From NCBI GenBank assembly GCA_016081115.2, contig CM071924.1:87682616-87746615 (forward strand): 64,000 bases of DNA. The letters run 5' to 3'. The DNA comes from Rehmannia glutinosa. Its lineage: Eukaryota; Streptophyta; Magnoliopsida; Lamiales; Orobanchaceae. The notes under the pieces were generated by a model. That model saw only the letters and a program-made list of their open reading frames with translations, was not told where the DNA came from and made no database searches. Every line of letters starts with the position of its first letter. The stretch's first letter is position 1. Below are positions 34,938-46,577 of this stretch, piece after piece. The translations under genes were made by a program, and so were the position numbers.

Positions 34938-35031
34938 TAGAACGTTTTATGTTGCGGCAGAACTTGCTGGCACATTGACAACGGAACGCCTTAATGGGGT
35001 GTTCGTGGTCATCAAAACCAATGCCATAATC
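34938..35031 (-). pseudogene. Isolated SUVR exon, post-SET
   Basis: Encodes DYGIGFDDHEHPIKAFRCQC followed by ASKFCRNIKRS, the end of the SET domain and the cysteine-rich post-SET motif of SUVR proteins. An AG acceptor (35032-35033) and a GTAAG donor (34933-34937) are present. It is the exon that should follow the one at 273-348, but it lies 34 kb away on the wrong side of the rest of the gene, inside the JASON-like gene. It must come from another, displaced SUVR copy. Confidence 0.8.
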
Positions 35032-35082
35032 CTACAAGCAATGAAACTTCTAAGCAGCTAGCTAAAAGAATACTGATGGGGT

Positions 35083-35330
35083 GTTTGATTAAGCTTATTT
35101 AAAAGATCTTATAAGCTATGATGATAGAGCTTACAAGTTCTTTTGAAAATAAGTTTTTAAAGTGTTTGGATAAAATAAGATGATAGAGCTTATAATAAGC
35201 TAGTAATGACATTTTTGCAATTAAAAACCAACATATAAGCTTTCTCACATCTTATTTTAAAATTGGGAGCTTATGAGATCTTTTTATATTGAAAAATTAT
35301 CATTTATAACTAACTTAACTACCAATAGAA
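35083..35330. mobile_element. Truncated MITE
   Basis: Starts GGGGTGTTTGATTAAGCTTA and is rich in CTTATAAGCT words, a common plant MITE pattern whose other end normally reads CAAACACCCC. That end is missing here, so the class is uncertain. Confidence 0.5.
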
Positions 35331-35878
35331 CAATCTTGAGGTTTGTCAATTTGTGTATTTGATGCTGATCCTTGACAAATAAAACTTATTTCTAAAATCC
35401 ACAAAACCTAGAAATCTCAAAATTAATCAACAACTCTTCTCTAACATTTTCCTGCACAATCAAACAAAAAACAAACTGTAGGAACCGTAAATTAAATCAA
35501 ACTACGAAAAGAGTCTTTACTTGGCGTTGAGGGCTGCCGCGATTGATCCTCTGTTTGCGGCGTTTGTTATCCTTCGCACCACCAAAGCATCCAAGAAAAC
35601 AACCCCTTTTCGGAGAAAAAAACTCAAGAACACCGAGAATCTCTCTCTTTCCTTTTTCTTGATTTCAGAGAATTATTGGTTCAGATGATTAGAGGATGAG
35701 TTCATGAGAAAGGGTCTCCATCTTTTTTATTTAATCATGTGTAGCATTACTAAATAATTAATTTCAAGTTCTTTTCTTTTTCTTTTTTTTCTTCTGAAAG
35801 GAGCATATTTCAAGTTCTAATCCTTTAGTTTGCTTAGTAATTTGGTGTTAATGAGATGAGTAAATGTGAATCATGAAT

Positions 35879-36340
35879 AGGGTTGCAAATGAACCAAGCC
35901 GCTAGTGTGATATTCGGGCCTCGGTTCGAAAAAATATTCGTTTGGGATCGTTCGTCAAGCTTAACGAGCCGAACTCGAGCCCAAAATCCGAGCTCGAACT
36001 TTTAATCGAGTCAAACTCGAGCCTGCAAATTTTGGTTCGAAAGCTCGCGAGCCTAGGTTTGAGTTCGACTCGTTTACAGGCTCGCGAGCCTAGGTTCAAG
36101 TTCGGCTCGTTTACAGGCTCGCGTGCCTAGGTTCGAGCTCGACTCGTTAGTTAAGCTCGTGAACATGTTCATTTACATGCTCGTGAGCCTGTCTTCGAAA
36201 TGAGCTCATTTAGTTGAGTTCGGGAGCATGTTCGTTTATAGACTCGTGAACCTATGCCAAATCTCGTTTAGATTGTAAACTAATATCATCCTTACAAAAA
36301 TTATTGATCAACCCTACAAAATCAAAATCGAGTAAATTCA
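35879..36340. mobile_element. hAT-like element remnant, CGAG-rich
   Basis: Starts TAGGGTTGCAAATGAACC and repeats GAGCTCGAACT/GCTCGCGAGCCTAGGTT words, including three near-identical runs of TTCGxxTCGTTTACAGGCTCG (36063-36150). The opening resembles plant hAT MITEs with TAGGGTTGCAA ends; the second end was not found. Confidence 0.5.
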
Positions 36341-36342
36341 AT

Positions 36343-36344
36343 AG

Positions 36345-36374
<30 letters not shown>
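36343..36374. repeat. AT dinucleotide microsatellite
   Basis: About 16 AT units. The neighbouring TIR element at 36375-38540 appears to have inserted into TA-rich sequence, since it is bounded by TATATA on both sides. Confidence 0.9.
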
Positions 36375-36376
<2 letters not shown>

Positions 36377-37425
36377 ATTGGATCAAATAAGACCAGATAA
36401 TTAAAGTGAGACAGTGTGGACTAATCCTGACCACAAATCTGTAATTTTAGATGGTTGAGATTTACCCAATTTAAATAGTTTTTTTTTAATTTATTTTAAA
36501 TCTGTAAAGGGTAGATTGGTCATTTTAGTTTGTAATTGTAACCGTCTTTTACTTCACCTCCTCAAATTCACAACTCAAACTCTATAGAACTCTGCTCTCC
36601 ATCGATCCGATCTCGTGTAAATGGCACTTCCTCCCTCCCGTCCCGATCCGATCCGCCGCGATTTCTCTTCGCCACCCTTCCTTCATTTCTCGAAAGCTCC
36701 CGAATCAGTTGTACGGGCTGCCCGCTGAACCGAGTCGACTGGTTTTATGTTAGATTCATGGCCCAAAAATAAAAAAGGCCAAATTAATGTAATGGAAAGT
36801 ACTTTCCATTCTCGTGTAAATTGGGATTATGACGACCTCTCGCGCCGTTGGTGCGCTGCCGGCGCTTCGCGTGGATTTGTCCACGTATCCACTTTCTTGT
36901 GTTGCAGGTATGTTTTAGGTGCAAAGTTAATTAATTAGATTTTCATTTTAGGTTGATTTTGGATTATATTTAAAATATATCAAAAAATAAATTAAAGTAT
37001 TAATTATTTTTTAGGGTTTTGGGAGTGAGATCACATTGATTTTTATTTTTCCGTGATGGTGGTTAAGCTTTCGTTAATGAAGGTTCTAGGTTTTTTCTAG
37101 TTGAAGAAGACAAAGTAATGTTTTGTAGGTTTGATGTATACTTATATTTTTGTATAAGTAAATGTATACTTATATGTTTTTCTATGTATACTTAGATGTA
37201 TTTTACTGTGTAATTAGTTAATATTTGATGTATGTATTTATATGTGTTTTCGATGCTAATTTAGGAGATTTCGTTGTATACTTATATGTGTTTTAATGTT
37301 TATTTAGTTAATTTTTACCGTATGCTTTTTTATATATTCTGGACTGACACTTTTTTTTTTTTTTTTTTTTGTGCTAGGACTGATGTTTTGTTAATCATGG
37401 CTACGTGAACAGCGCGTCGAGGACG

Positions 37426-37610
37426 ACTGTATACATAGTCTGATTTTATCGTATAGTTAGACTTAGTTTATTGTATAGGTAGTCTGATTTTATTGTATAG
37501 TTAGACATAGTTTTAATGTATAGGAAGTCTGATTTTGTTGTTCAATTAGACATAGTTTAATGTATACATAGCCTAATTTTATTGTATAGTTAGACATAGT
37601 TTACTGTATA
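37426..37610. repeat. About 50-bp tandem repeat
   Basis: Four diverged units of TCTGATTTTATTGTATAG plus TTAGACATAGTTTAATGTAT inside the TIR element. Confidence 0.75.
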
Positions 37611-37724
37611 ATAATTTAGTTAATTGATTTGTGTTTATTAGTTGTTGATCTTTTAATTATTGTTATTTAGTATACCGTAATTATTGGTTTGCCGAGAATA
37701 ATCTTGTTAATTGATTCCATAATT

Positions 37725-38370
37725 CATGGGTCCCCATATATTTTTGTTTGACAATTGTAATATGCAGCACAAATATGTTAAATATACATCATAATAGTGT
37801 TAAATATACATCAAATATATGTTAAATATACAACACAATAATGAGCATGATTTTCTCTCTCTATAATTGATTTACTTAATCCACGGTCCCTACATGTTAA
37901 TGAGCGTGATTTTCTCTCTCTATAACTGGTTCCTTAATTAATGGTCCCTCCATATTTTTGTTTGACTAATATGCAGTAAAATTATGTTAAACATACAGTA
38001 AAATAGTGTTAAGTGTACATCAAATATATGTTAAATATACAGCACAATAATGATCGTGATTTTCTCTTTCTATATAATTGATTTACTTAATTCACGGTCC
38101 CCACATGTTAATGAGCGTGATTCTCTCTATATATATAACTGATTCCTTGATTCACAGTCACCACATATTTTTGTTTGACCATTTTAATATGCAGTAAAAT
38201 TATGCTAAACATACAGTAAAATAGTGTTAAATATACAACAAATATATGATAAGTGTACAACATACTGCATGGTAGAGCACATGCGTGATTTTCTCTCTCC
38301 AACGCAATTTTCTCGCGATTTTCTCTCTCCCCACGTGATTTTCTCTCTTCTAATAACTGATTCCACATTT
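37725..38370. repeat. 213-bp tandem repeat, three units
   Basis: Landmark TTTTTGTTTGAC at 37741, 37955 and 38168, each followed by TAATATGCAGxAxAAxTATG and then GATTTTCTCTCTCT words. Confidence 0.8.
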
Positions 38371-38549
38371 AGATGGTCCCCCACTTGGGTAATTTGACTA
38401 CTATACCCTTATTTTGATTTAATTAAATATTTAATGTAATTATAACCCTTATTTATCTTAGTCATTGATATAACTAAAGGAGGTTTGAGATGAGTCAACA
38501 TTGTCTCACTATAATATGTGGTCTCATTTTAACCTCCCTTATATATATA

Positions 38550-38943
38550 GGGGGAGGATCCAATGAGACCACATTTTATGGTGAGACAGTGTGGACTAAT
38601 CTCAACCCTCCCTCATTTACTTCAAAGGCTAGGAATAATTTGTGATAATAATACATTAACCATTTAATTAAATCAAAAAAAGGGTAAATTTGTCAAAACT
38701 AACATGTGGGGGCCTATCCAAATATAGAATCAGTTATTAGGAGAGAGAAAATAACGTGGGGAGAGAGAAAATTGCGCTGGGGAGAGAGAAAATTCCGCAT
38801 GTGCTCTGCCATGCATTATGTTGTACATTTATCAGTGATTTGTTGTATACTTAACACTATTTTACTGTATGTTTAACATAATTTTACTGCATATTAAAAT
38901 GATCAAACATAAACATGTAGAGACCGTGAATTAAGGAATCAGT

Positions 38944-38974
<31 letters not shown>

Positions 38975-39211
38975 AGAGAGAGAGAGAGTCACACTCATTA
39001 ACATGTGGGGACCGTGGATTAAGTAAATCAGTTATAGAGAGAGAGAAAATTACGCTTATTATTGTATTTTATATTTAACATAGATTTACTGTATATTTAA
39101 CACTATTATGATGTATATTTAACATATTTGTACTGTATATTACAATTGTAAAAAAAAAATATAAGTGTACAACAAAACACATATAAGTATACAACAAAAC
39201 ACATATAAGTA
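38550..39211. mobile_element. Second copy of the TIR element in inverted orientation, truncated
   Basis: Starts GGGGGAGGATCCAATGAGACC and continues as the reverse complement of 38540 back toward about 37.9 kb: for example GAATCAGTTATTAGGAGAGA (38726) pairs with CTCTTCTAATAACTGATTCC (38346), and CATGTGCTCTGCCATGCA pairs with GCATGGTAGAGCACATGC. It is cut at 39212 by an LTR fragment. Together the two copies form a large palindrome centred near 38545. Confidence 0.75.
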
Positions 39212-39650
39212 TGTTAGGAAATTTATTTAGTAGATTTTGATGATACCATGTAAAACTTAAACTAGGAAGTTGACACCACATTTTCCTTGTAATTTGAATT
39301 GTAATAAATAGGGCTGAAAAAGCTGAGTCAAGTCACTTATGCCAAGGATTACAAGAAGTCAACTGCGGACAAAGTGAAGACTCTGCTGTGTGTCAGCTGA
39401 GTAAGGCCATGAAAGAAGACAAGGACTCCACTGAAGGAGAGTCAGCTGAGGAACAGCTGTGAGAAGCGTCAGTCAAGTCAACTCAAGGAGCCAAGTCTAC
39501 AAGTTGAAGCAACAAAGTGATAGTTGAATCAATCCTATGTTTGAAGCAGACTCAAGTCACATGGGGTAAAGACAACAGTCTAGTCAAGACAACTGACTTA
39601 GATCCGTTGATCAAAATCAAGAATATTACTCATTATAGTAATATATCAAA
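39212..39650 (+). mobile_element. LTR fragment related to the nested Sirevirus
   Basis: Opens TGTTAGGAAATTTATTTAG and shares GTAGATTTTGATGA, CCATGTAAAACTTA, TTGTAATAAATAG and AGATCCGTTG words in order with 12459-12850. The rest of the LTR is missing; the end is approximate. Confidence 0.75.
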
Positions 39651-39981
39651 ATTGCCAGATCTAAAGTGTTTGTCCCAAAATTGTGCATATTTTCTGTATC
39701 CAAGTATTCTCTGAATACATGAAGAAAATGAATAATTTAGCTACAAAAGATTGTCAACGTTAAAATAGTAATGTAGTCCGTTTAGACCCTTGAAAATAAT
39801 GGCACCATAGATCAAAAAGGGGAATCGACATTATAGGAATGTGTACACATACCAAAAACAACTAGGGGCAAAAGGCATAGACACACAAATTGAAGAAGCA
39901 AATAAATAGTTAGTTGTTTTCACCACAAATTGAAGAAGCAAATAAATAAAAACTAATTTTATCAATTTAATTAAAAAAATA

Positions 39982-41428
39982 GAGATAATTACATATTACT
40001 CCATAAACTATACACGTTTATGGAGGTTACTACCTAAATTTTCCCGAGTCGCACTTTACCCCCTGAACTTCGTGATTTTTGCATAGTGCCATATATTGGC
40101 CATCACCGACGGAAATCTCCAAGAATATTTCACGTTCCTTGCACGTGAGGGCAAAATTGTTATTGTTTCAAATTTTTAAAAAAGTTGTTACATTTTGCCA
40201 CCGCAACTTTGGTGGACTTGCACTTTATCCCCCTAAACTTTGTGTTATTTCACTTTGCTACATAAATATTAAAAAAAATCATATATTTATGCATTTATTT
40301 TATATCTTTTTTTCCTAATTTTTTATCCACAAAAAATAAAAAAATCATTTTGTTAAGTATATTATCAATAAAAGTATACTATAAATTCTTCATTTTAAAC
40401 TTTCTTGTAAAACCTTAGTTTATTTTTCTTATCTTGTGTTAGTTTTTACATTATAATTAAAAATATAAAATATCCTTTTCAATTTCTAGGTGAATAAAAT
40501 TATAAATTTTCACCAAAGCCAATTTGAACATAATACTATGCATTTAACTTTCTTTTGTAAGTAAAATTAATAAAAGATACAAGTATTACAAAGTTAATGA
40601 ATTTGATAATTTTTACATTTAAGTAGTGTATAAGATTTGTAATAAAATAAATTAATTTTCATAAATTTTAATTATAAAATTATAAAATTAAATTGACGAA
40701 AGGAATATTTCTTCTAATTTTTTAAAATATAATACATTATAAAATAATATCATTGATAACAAATTTACTTTATTACAAATATTATACATTACTTAAATGT
40801 AAAAATTATCAAATGCATTAAATTTGGAATACTTTTATCTTTTAATAATTTCACTTACAAAAGAAAGTTAAATACATCGTCTTATGTTTAAATTGCCTTT
40901 GGTGAATATTTATAATTCTATTCACCTAGAAAATGAAAAGGATGATTATATATTTTAATTATAATGTAAAAATTAACTCAGTAAAAGGAAAATAAATTAT
41001 GATTTTTGAAGAAATTTTAAAATGAAGAATTTATAGTGTAATTTTGTTGATAATATATTTAACCAAAGTAATTATTTATTTTTTGTGGATAAAGAATTAG
41101 AAAAATAAAAAGATATAAAATACATATAAATATATATAACTTTTTTTATTTTTTTTTTTTAAATTTTATGTGGCAAAGTGAAATAATGCAAAGTTTTAGG
41201 GAGGTAAAGTGCAAATCAAACATAGTTTAGGTGGCAAAATATAATAATTTTTTTAAAAAAATTTGAGACAATGATAATTTTGCCCTCATGTGACGGAATA
41301 TTCCGACGACAGTAGCCAATATATGACACCATGCAAAAAAAGTTTAGGGGGTAAAGTGTGACCCGAGAAAGTTTAGGTGGTAAACTCTAAAAATGCGAAT
41401 AGTTTGGGGGGTAAAACGTAATTATTTC
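39982..41428. mobile_element. 1.45-kb foldback element
   Basis: Ends GAGATAATTAC / GTAATTATTTC, and nearly the whole element is one imperfect inverted repeat with arms of about 650-700 bp around roughly 40.7 kb. Examples: CGAGTCGCACTTTACCCCCT (40045) against AGGGGGTAAAGTGTGACCCG (41346), and ACTTTCTTTTGTAAGT (40548) against ACTTACAAAAGAAAGT (40853). The ends match the Mutator MITE family at 9358 and 46578. Flanks are A-rich, so the duplication cannot be set exactly. No ORF. Confidence 0.82.
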
Positions 41429-43404
41429 TAAAAATATCCAACCGGAACTATTAGGAAAAATAATTAAAATTAACCTGGGTAAGAATTAAAAATAATTAAA
41501 ATTAACTTGGGTAAGAATTAAAATAAAATAAAAATATCTCTCACACTCTCTCACACGGTCTCTCACACAGTCACACTTTCTTTTCCCGCGCTCTCTGTTC
41601 TCTTTCTCTCTTTCTCTTTCGCACATGGCGCTCGAAATTCTGCATTCTTCTCTAAGCCCTAATTTTTTAGACTTTATTTGAATTTTTTGAAGAGGTGAAA
41701 AAGTGGTGTGACAGCTGAAAGAGAGAGAACGGTGGAAAAGGTGAAATTCAAATTCAAGGTGAACAATGTTAATATTAATATAAAAAAGTCGATCGGATAT
41801 TTGGCTACTTTTCCATAATAAAAATAGTTTTAGCCATATTTTTTTTGTTCAGATTTTCACTTTATTTTTTTCTAATTTCTATGGACTAGTCCATGACTCG
41901 GTACCTAAAAATGTATCGCATCAATATTTTAAAATATAATCAAGTACCTCATCAAAGAGCATAAGAAGGGGTAGGACCGTGTCAAAATGGCTAAAAAATA
42001 TGTTTTCGAAAATTATGACTCATTTTTACAAAACATAAGTGGTCAATTTGTCCATTACCACATATAAAAATGAAAAACAATACATCAAAAATTTAAAATA
42101 AGCAAAAGTTTTGATTAAGTCATTGTATCAATTCAACTATATCATAATATTAAAAAATAAACAACAAAATACAATTACATCAATATACCTAAAATGACAA
42201 CTAGAGACACAAGAGAATAATGCAATAATTTAAGTTAAAGTTTACGGCGGAGCTTAAAAAACATACAAAATTTTTAAGAAAAAGGAAAAAATGACCAAGA
42301 TTCATATTTTTCAATATTCACAAATCAAAATATGAATGAATGCAATATAATTGAAGACTTTTTTCCCATTTTTTTATTTTTCTCATTATTTTAAGATTAA
42401 AATAAGAAATGACCAAAATACCCGTATATTTTTTTCAAAATTTGAGGAGGGCCTAGTGCCCCCCTTGGCCCCTACATGACTTCGTCCATGGTGAACATAT
42501 TCCCATTCAGTAATGAATTATCTATGTATGAATTATCTATGTCTGCCTGCATGAAGTTAATCTCATATTTTTTTTGTTTTTTTGAGGAAAAACTTAATTT
42601 CGAACTAATAAAAGTTTACATCCGAATGACAACGAACTGGTAGAATCTGGTTTATAGCAAAGTGTTTTTGAAGTATATTGCTAGAAATTGGGAAATCTGA
42701 GGATTTCTGCCCCTTTTTACTTGAAAGATGTAAATCAAATTGTTCATTTCCAGTTGAGTGTTTGATTCTGGGTTAAAAAAGCTTATGTTGCTTCATATAA
42801 CATATTAGCACCCCAAAACTCTTATCATTTGCAATTTGCATCCCTGAGGTTTTCAACTCTTTCATGATAGTAGTAAATTCAATGGAACCAAAAATGGTGT
42901 ATGATAGTAAAAAAGAGCACAATGAGCAACATGGTTACACCGTCTAAATAAATCGAACAGTACTTATGTGCCCCAACAAACTATTGGAAAATTGCATTCA
43001 TATCTTCTAAGATAGAAAAGATTGTGCCAAATCAAAAGGATCCTTAATTGATTAGCATGTATCTTGGGATTGCATCTAATATGGTAGAATTTGATTATGG
43101 GATTTGATTATGGCAGGTATTGAGATATCTTACAATTATAAGATGATCTCTCTCATTCCTAAACACACGTTAATTCTTACAAGACAGATATCTCATACAT
43201 AGAATTTTTCTCTCTACTTTTCTTCTTGGAGAATCACCACTCGGGGTTTCCGAGGGTTTAAGGTGTGCAACAGTTGTGGGTGCCCTAGTAGTAATCACAT
43301 CAAGTGGAGCGACGCACGGAGTAAAGGACGACCTATATTCAAGTGCAATTCAAGAGGGGCTTGTAGACGAGCTATAGAGATCAAGGGCTAACAAAACGCG
43401 AATC
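41429..43404. other. Spacer without supported genes
   Basis: Contains CT-rich sequence (41538-41640) followed by an ATG with only 16 codons, and AT-rich stretches. 42430-42490 has a GGCCTAGTGCCCCCCTTGG motif of the kind seen at transposon ends. 43200-43620 looks like a Copia LTR/leader remnant (TTTATTCCGCTACCC) but has no second boundary. Confidence 0.4.
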
Positions 43405-44099
43405 GGTGAATTTATTCCGCTACCCAATTAAAAGGTATCATCGATTCCTTATTATGTGACTATGTGCAAATATGTGCTTATTTGCTATGTATTAGGGCTA
43501 CGATGTACTTGATACGTGTGATACGTATGAGATTCAATTTTTTTTGTTCTTAATAAAAAATTCGAATCTGGAATTTTATTTTATTTTATATGTAATATTG
43601 GTATCAAATGGTAGATCTTGCTGAGAGGATTAATTTGGTATATTTTGCATATTAATCGGATAAGAAACGAGATAATTATAGTCGTTCCAAATTTTCAGAG
43701 AAAAAACAATTTCTGCATAAAAGTCCGTGCTACTATTTGATTTTTTTTAATTTATTTTTGAACATACTATTTGATTTGTTGATGAAGGCAGAATATTGAT
43801 TTTCTGAAATTGGGTTTGGTTTTGTTCCACAACCCGTAAATTGTAATTATAAGGCTGAACAACAGTTTTCATTAAAAAAAATAAAAAATTTGAGGAAAAA
43901 TTGCGTGGGGCTGGCCGCTGCGGCTGTTGTTGCTTATCACTCCGGCACTCCCTGTCCGATTATTTTCGTGTTTTTTTTTCGAATATGCCCTACATATTGT
44001 TGTACATGTATGGTCTATGGTGAATTTATTCCGCTATCCAATTAAAGGTATCATCGATTCCTTATTATGTGACTATGTGCAAAAATGTGATTATTTGCT
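43405..44099. repeat. Pair of 82-bp direct repeats
   Basis: 43405-43486 and 44019-44099 are nearly identical, beginning GGTGAATTTATTCCGCTA and sharing TTATTATGTGACTATGTGCA. The 530 bp between them carries no recognised gene. They may be remnants of a retrotransposon LTR end or a local duplication. Confidence 0.8.
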
Positions 44100-44549
44100 T
44101 ACACGAACAAATCAATACAATCAACCAATTCATTTGACAAACTTCACTTAATTGATTTGTGATGGAATTAAGCTTCAGCAGCACCTCTATTGAGAGCTCT
44201 ATCCAACCTTGTCTCAAAAGGAGTAGAATGCCAATTAACTCTCTTATCCTGCGCATATATAAAGTTTTAGTATACGATTGCAAAAAAGTAAAAAACATGA
44301 AACACTTGCTCATTTCATAACTACCTCTCTATACTTGCTGGTTGTATTTGGTATGCCCTTAAAAGAAGATGTTGAATCAGACTGCTTTTTTGAACTCGAA
44401 TGATTCCAATAAGTCCCAACAGTGCCTATAATGTGATTATATCTTTTAGCCTATAACTCGAATGATTACAACAAAACCTCAAAATTAGTGTATGTGTCCC
44501 TTTTGACTTTGCAGCTTTCCATTTAGAAATATTCTCTACAGGGTTGAGC

Positions 44550-44873
44550 ACCTAAATTGTCTCCAAGAGATTTCTTGACTCTATTAATTTATGTTCCCTG
44601 CATACATGAGCTACATAATATTAGGAAAAGGGATGTAGTCATGTAGATTATAGTACCACATCAATGTACAAATATATGCAAATGGTGTATATTGGCGGCT
44701 CAATATTCTAATGAATGATCATACAGCTTGAGCTAATCATAAGGCCACAGATGTCAAAAACATGTGATAATATGGTCTACTCCATATTTTCATAAAGATT
44801 TTGAATGCACAATTAGGAAATTTTGTACTTAAATATTCATAAGAGAACTAGAGGCCTAACATCAGAGAAGCAA
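44550..44873 (-). pseudogene. Duplicate of BARD1-like exon edge and intron
   Basis: Collinear with 24515-24718 followed directly by 28692-28815, that is, with the solo LTR absent. It shows the pre-insertion state of block A. Only the edge of the exon (ACCTAAATTGTCTCC on the plus strand) is kept. Confidence 0.85.
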
Positions 44874-45306
44874 GAACCTGCCTCCATTGACAAATTCTCA
44901 TTTCTGGACTTAAAAAAGTGAGTTTGACTGCTCTATGTTAAATTCTTGTCACTGATATATTATGATTTCTTTTGTTAAACGCAGAGCTTGAGCTTGATAT
45001 ATTTATGTCTACTTGTTTAGCTGATTTTTATGTCTCAAAATCACCGAAAATTTTCACAATTCCGATTTTCGAACTGAGCATGGGAGGCCACACAGCTTTG
45101 TTTGAGGTTTAGATTTTTGGTATTGCAACATGTGTGAACTTTTTAAAATGCGTACAATCTTGAGAAAGTGCATAGCTTGCTTGATATATTTATGTCTCCT
45201 CCTGTTGTTCTGTTGTTTGGCTGATTTTTATGCTATGTGTTCTTTTTTTGCTGATTGTTATGCATCTCTGGTTTTATGGTGAATTTCATTTGCAACAATT
45301 TCAGTA

Positions 45307-46196
45307 ATGAAATACTTGTACGATTCAAGTCACCGGTTTCGCCTCCTTCGGGCAGAGGAGAGACAGGATATCGTGAATTTCGGTAACGCTCTCATGAGCG
45401 ATATGGGATATAATAAGCATATCGGTAAGTTAATTTTAATTTTAAGTGTGTAATTAATGGAACCTGTTAACTCTTAATTTTAATTTTTTTTTTTATGGTC
45501 TAGCTTTGCGGGATGGTATATTTACTACATTCCATAGGCCAAGAAATTTGGCCTTGCCCCATGTCACCCATAGGCGAAGAAATTTGGCCTTGCCCCAGGT
45601 GAACAACATCTATGCAAATAGGCCAGAAGTGGAGAAAGAAAGATACCTATTCTTCGGGAATGACTTCATGCGAATCATGAACTACAAAAGAAATTTAGGT
45701 ACTAAATTTAATTTCAGTTAATCAATTACATATGAATATCCAGTTACGTTAACACTTATTTGTCTAAACCGCAGTTTTAGTTAACGGGCAGTTTTATGTG
45801 AGAAACCGGGTTATTGGGGGTGTACAGGACGACATGCTAGCCGCACCCGTTCAAGCAGCTCCTGCACCGGTTCAAGCTGCTCAGTTCATGCCTTTCCCAT
45901 CTGAAGGCGCATTGGAAATGGCGTTGCTAAGTTGCGTCATGGAAGTGTTGTTTCGTGAGTGGCCAACAGCTGAGAATCCCATGAGTAGACAGCAACTCGA
46001 ACAGGCGGCCATAGGGATCATGGTTCCACGATTTGCTATTAATGCAAATATCATCACCGGTCGACTCACGCGGGAACTTCTACGTGCATATTCGGTGAAG
46101 ACAAACCTAATCGCCAACCAACAGAACATGGGTAATCAATTTACAAGGTTACATATTGATGAAGCTGGAGAGCATTGTTACATGGTTGTGCTATAA
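45307..46196 (+). CDS. Three-exon gene of unknown function
   Basis: Exon 1 (45307-45424) begins MKYLYDSSHRFRLLRAEERQ, donor GTAAGT. Exon 2 (45504-45698) follows a TAG acceptor and carries an internal duplication (RPRNLALPHV then RRRNLALPQV), donor GTACTA. Exon 3 (45775-46196) runs from a GCAG acceptor and ends HCYMVVL. All junctions keep one frame, giving 735 nt and 244 residues including APVQAAPAPVQAAQ and a helical C-terminal part (LLSCVMEVLFREWPTAENP). I do not recognise the family; no catalytic motif, signal or membrane segment is seen. Consistent splicing phase over three exons argues that it is, or recently was, a gene. Earlier exons may exist upstream. Confidence 0.62.
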
Positions 46197-46577
46197 TTTT
46201 GAATATCAGAGCTCAAGAGCCACATTCTTCACTGTGAATAGTGAACTTAGATTCGTTTTATAGTTCGTTTTATAGTTCTCTGAGACCACATTCTTCTTAT
46301 TCTTCTTGGATTCATTTCATTTTATATGTTTTCTTGGAACCTACTGTGAACTTGGGACGTTTCATTTTACATGTTTTCTTGGAACCTACTCACTCTACAT
46401 CGATGGTATAGCAAGTAGCTATTACCACTTACCAAGTTCTATAAATTGAAAACAATCAAAACATTATCCTTTTTAATTATCTTTTTTTATTTTTGGATTT
46501 ATTATTACCTCTGATAGAGCGTATTTTTTTTTTCTTTTTGGAGGTTTAAAATTGAAGTAAATATTTGAATGGATTTA

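Larger units (their letters stand above)
33951..35607 (-). pseudogene. JASON-like gene, exons 1-3, start codon lost
   Basis: Minus strand. Exon 1 (35607-35521) encodes GCFLGCFGGAKDNKRRKQR, the N-terminus expected after MG in JASON-type proteins (meiotic regulators of spindle position). Here the codon before it is AGG instead of ATG. A middle exon (about 34427-34367) gives QNVQQENIVIAEQSTPET. A third exon (34103-33951) gives SPSPKKRVTFDSNITTYEHV, with AG acceptor at 34104-34105 and donor GTATGG. A foreign SUVR exon (34938-35031) lies in the large first intron. The family name is from memory of the VTFD..V.TYE and GCF.GCFG motifs, so it is moderately sure. Start loss makes it a likely pseudogene. 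Confidence 0.55.
36375..38540. mobile_element. TIR element, about 2.2 kb, unclassified
   Basis: Inverted ends share the words GAGACCA/GAGACC and AGTGAGACAxTGTxGACT (36401-36422 and the complement at 38492-38520), bounded by TATATATA. It has no ORF with a recognised domain. Inside are a roughly 50-bp tandem repeat (37426-37610, TAGTCTGATTTTATTGTATAG) and a 213-bp tandem repeat (TTTTTGTTTGAC at 37741, 37955 and 38168). Confidence 0.65.

Noticed and set aside
41625..41680. Possible gene start after CT-rich sequence (ATGGCGCTCGAA)
   Set aside because: Only 16 codons before a stop and no splice donor that continues the frame.
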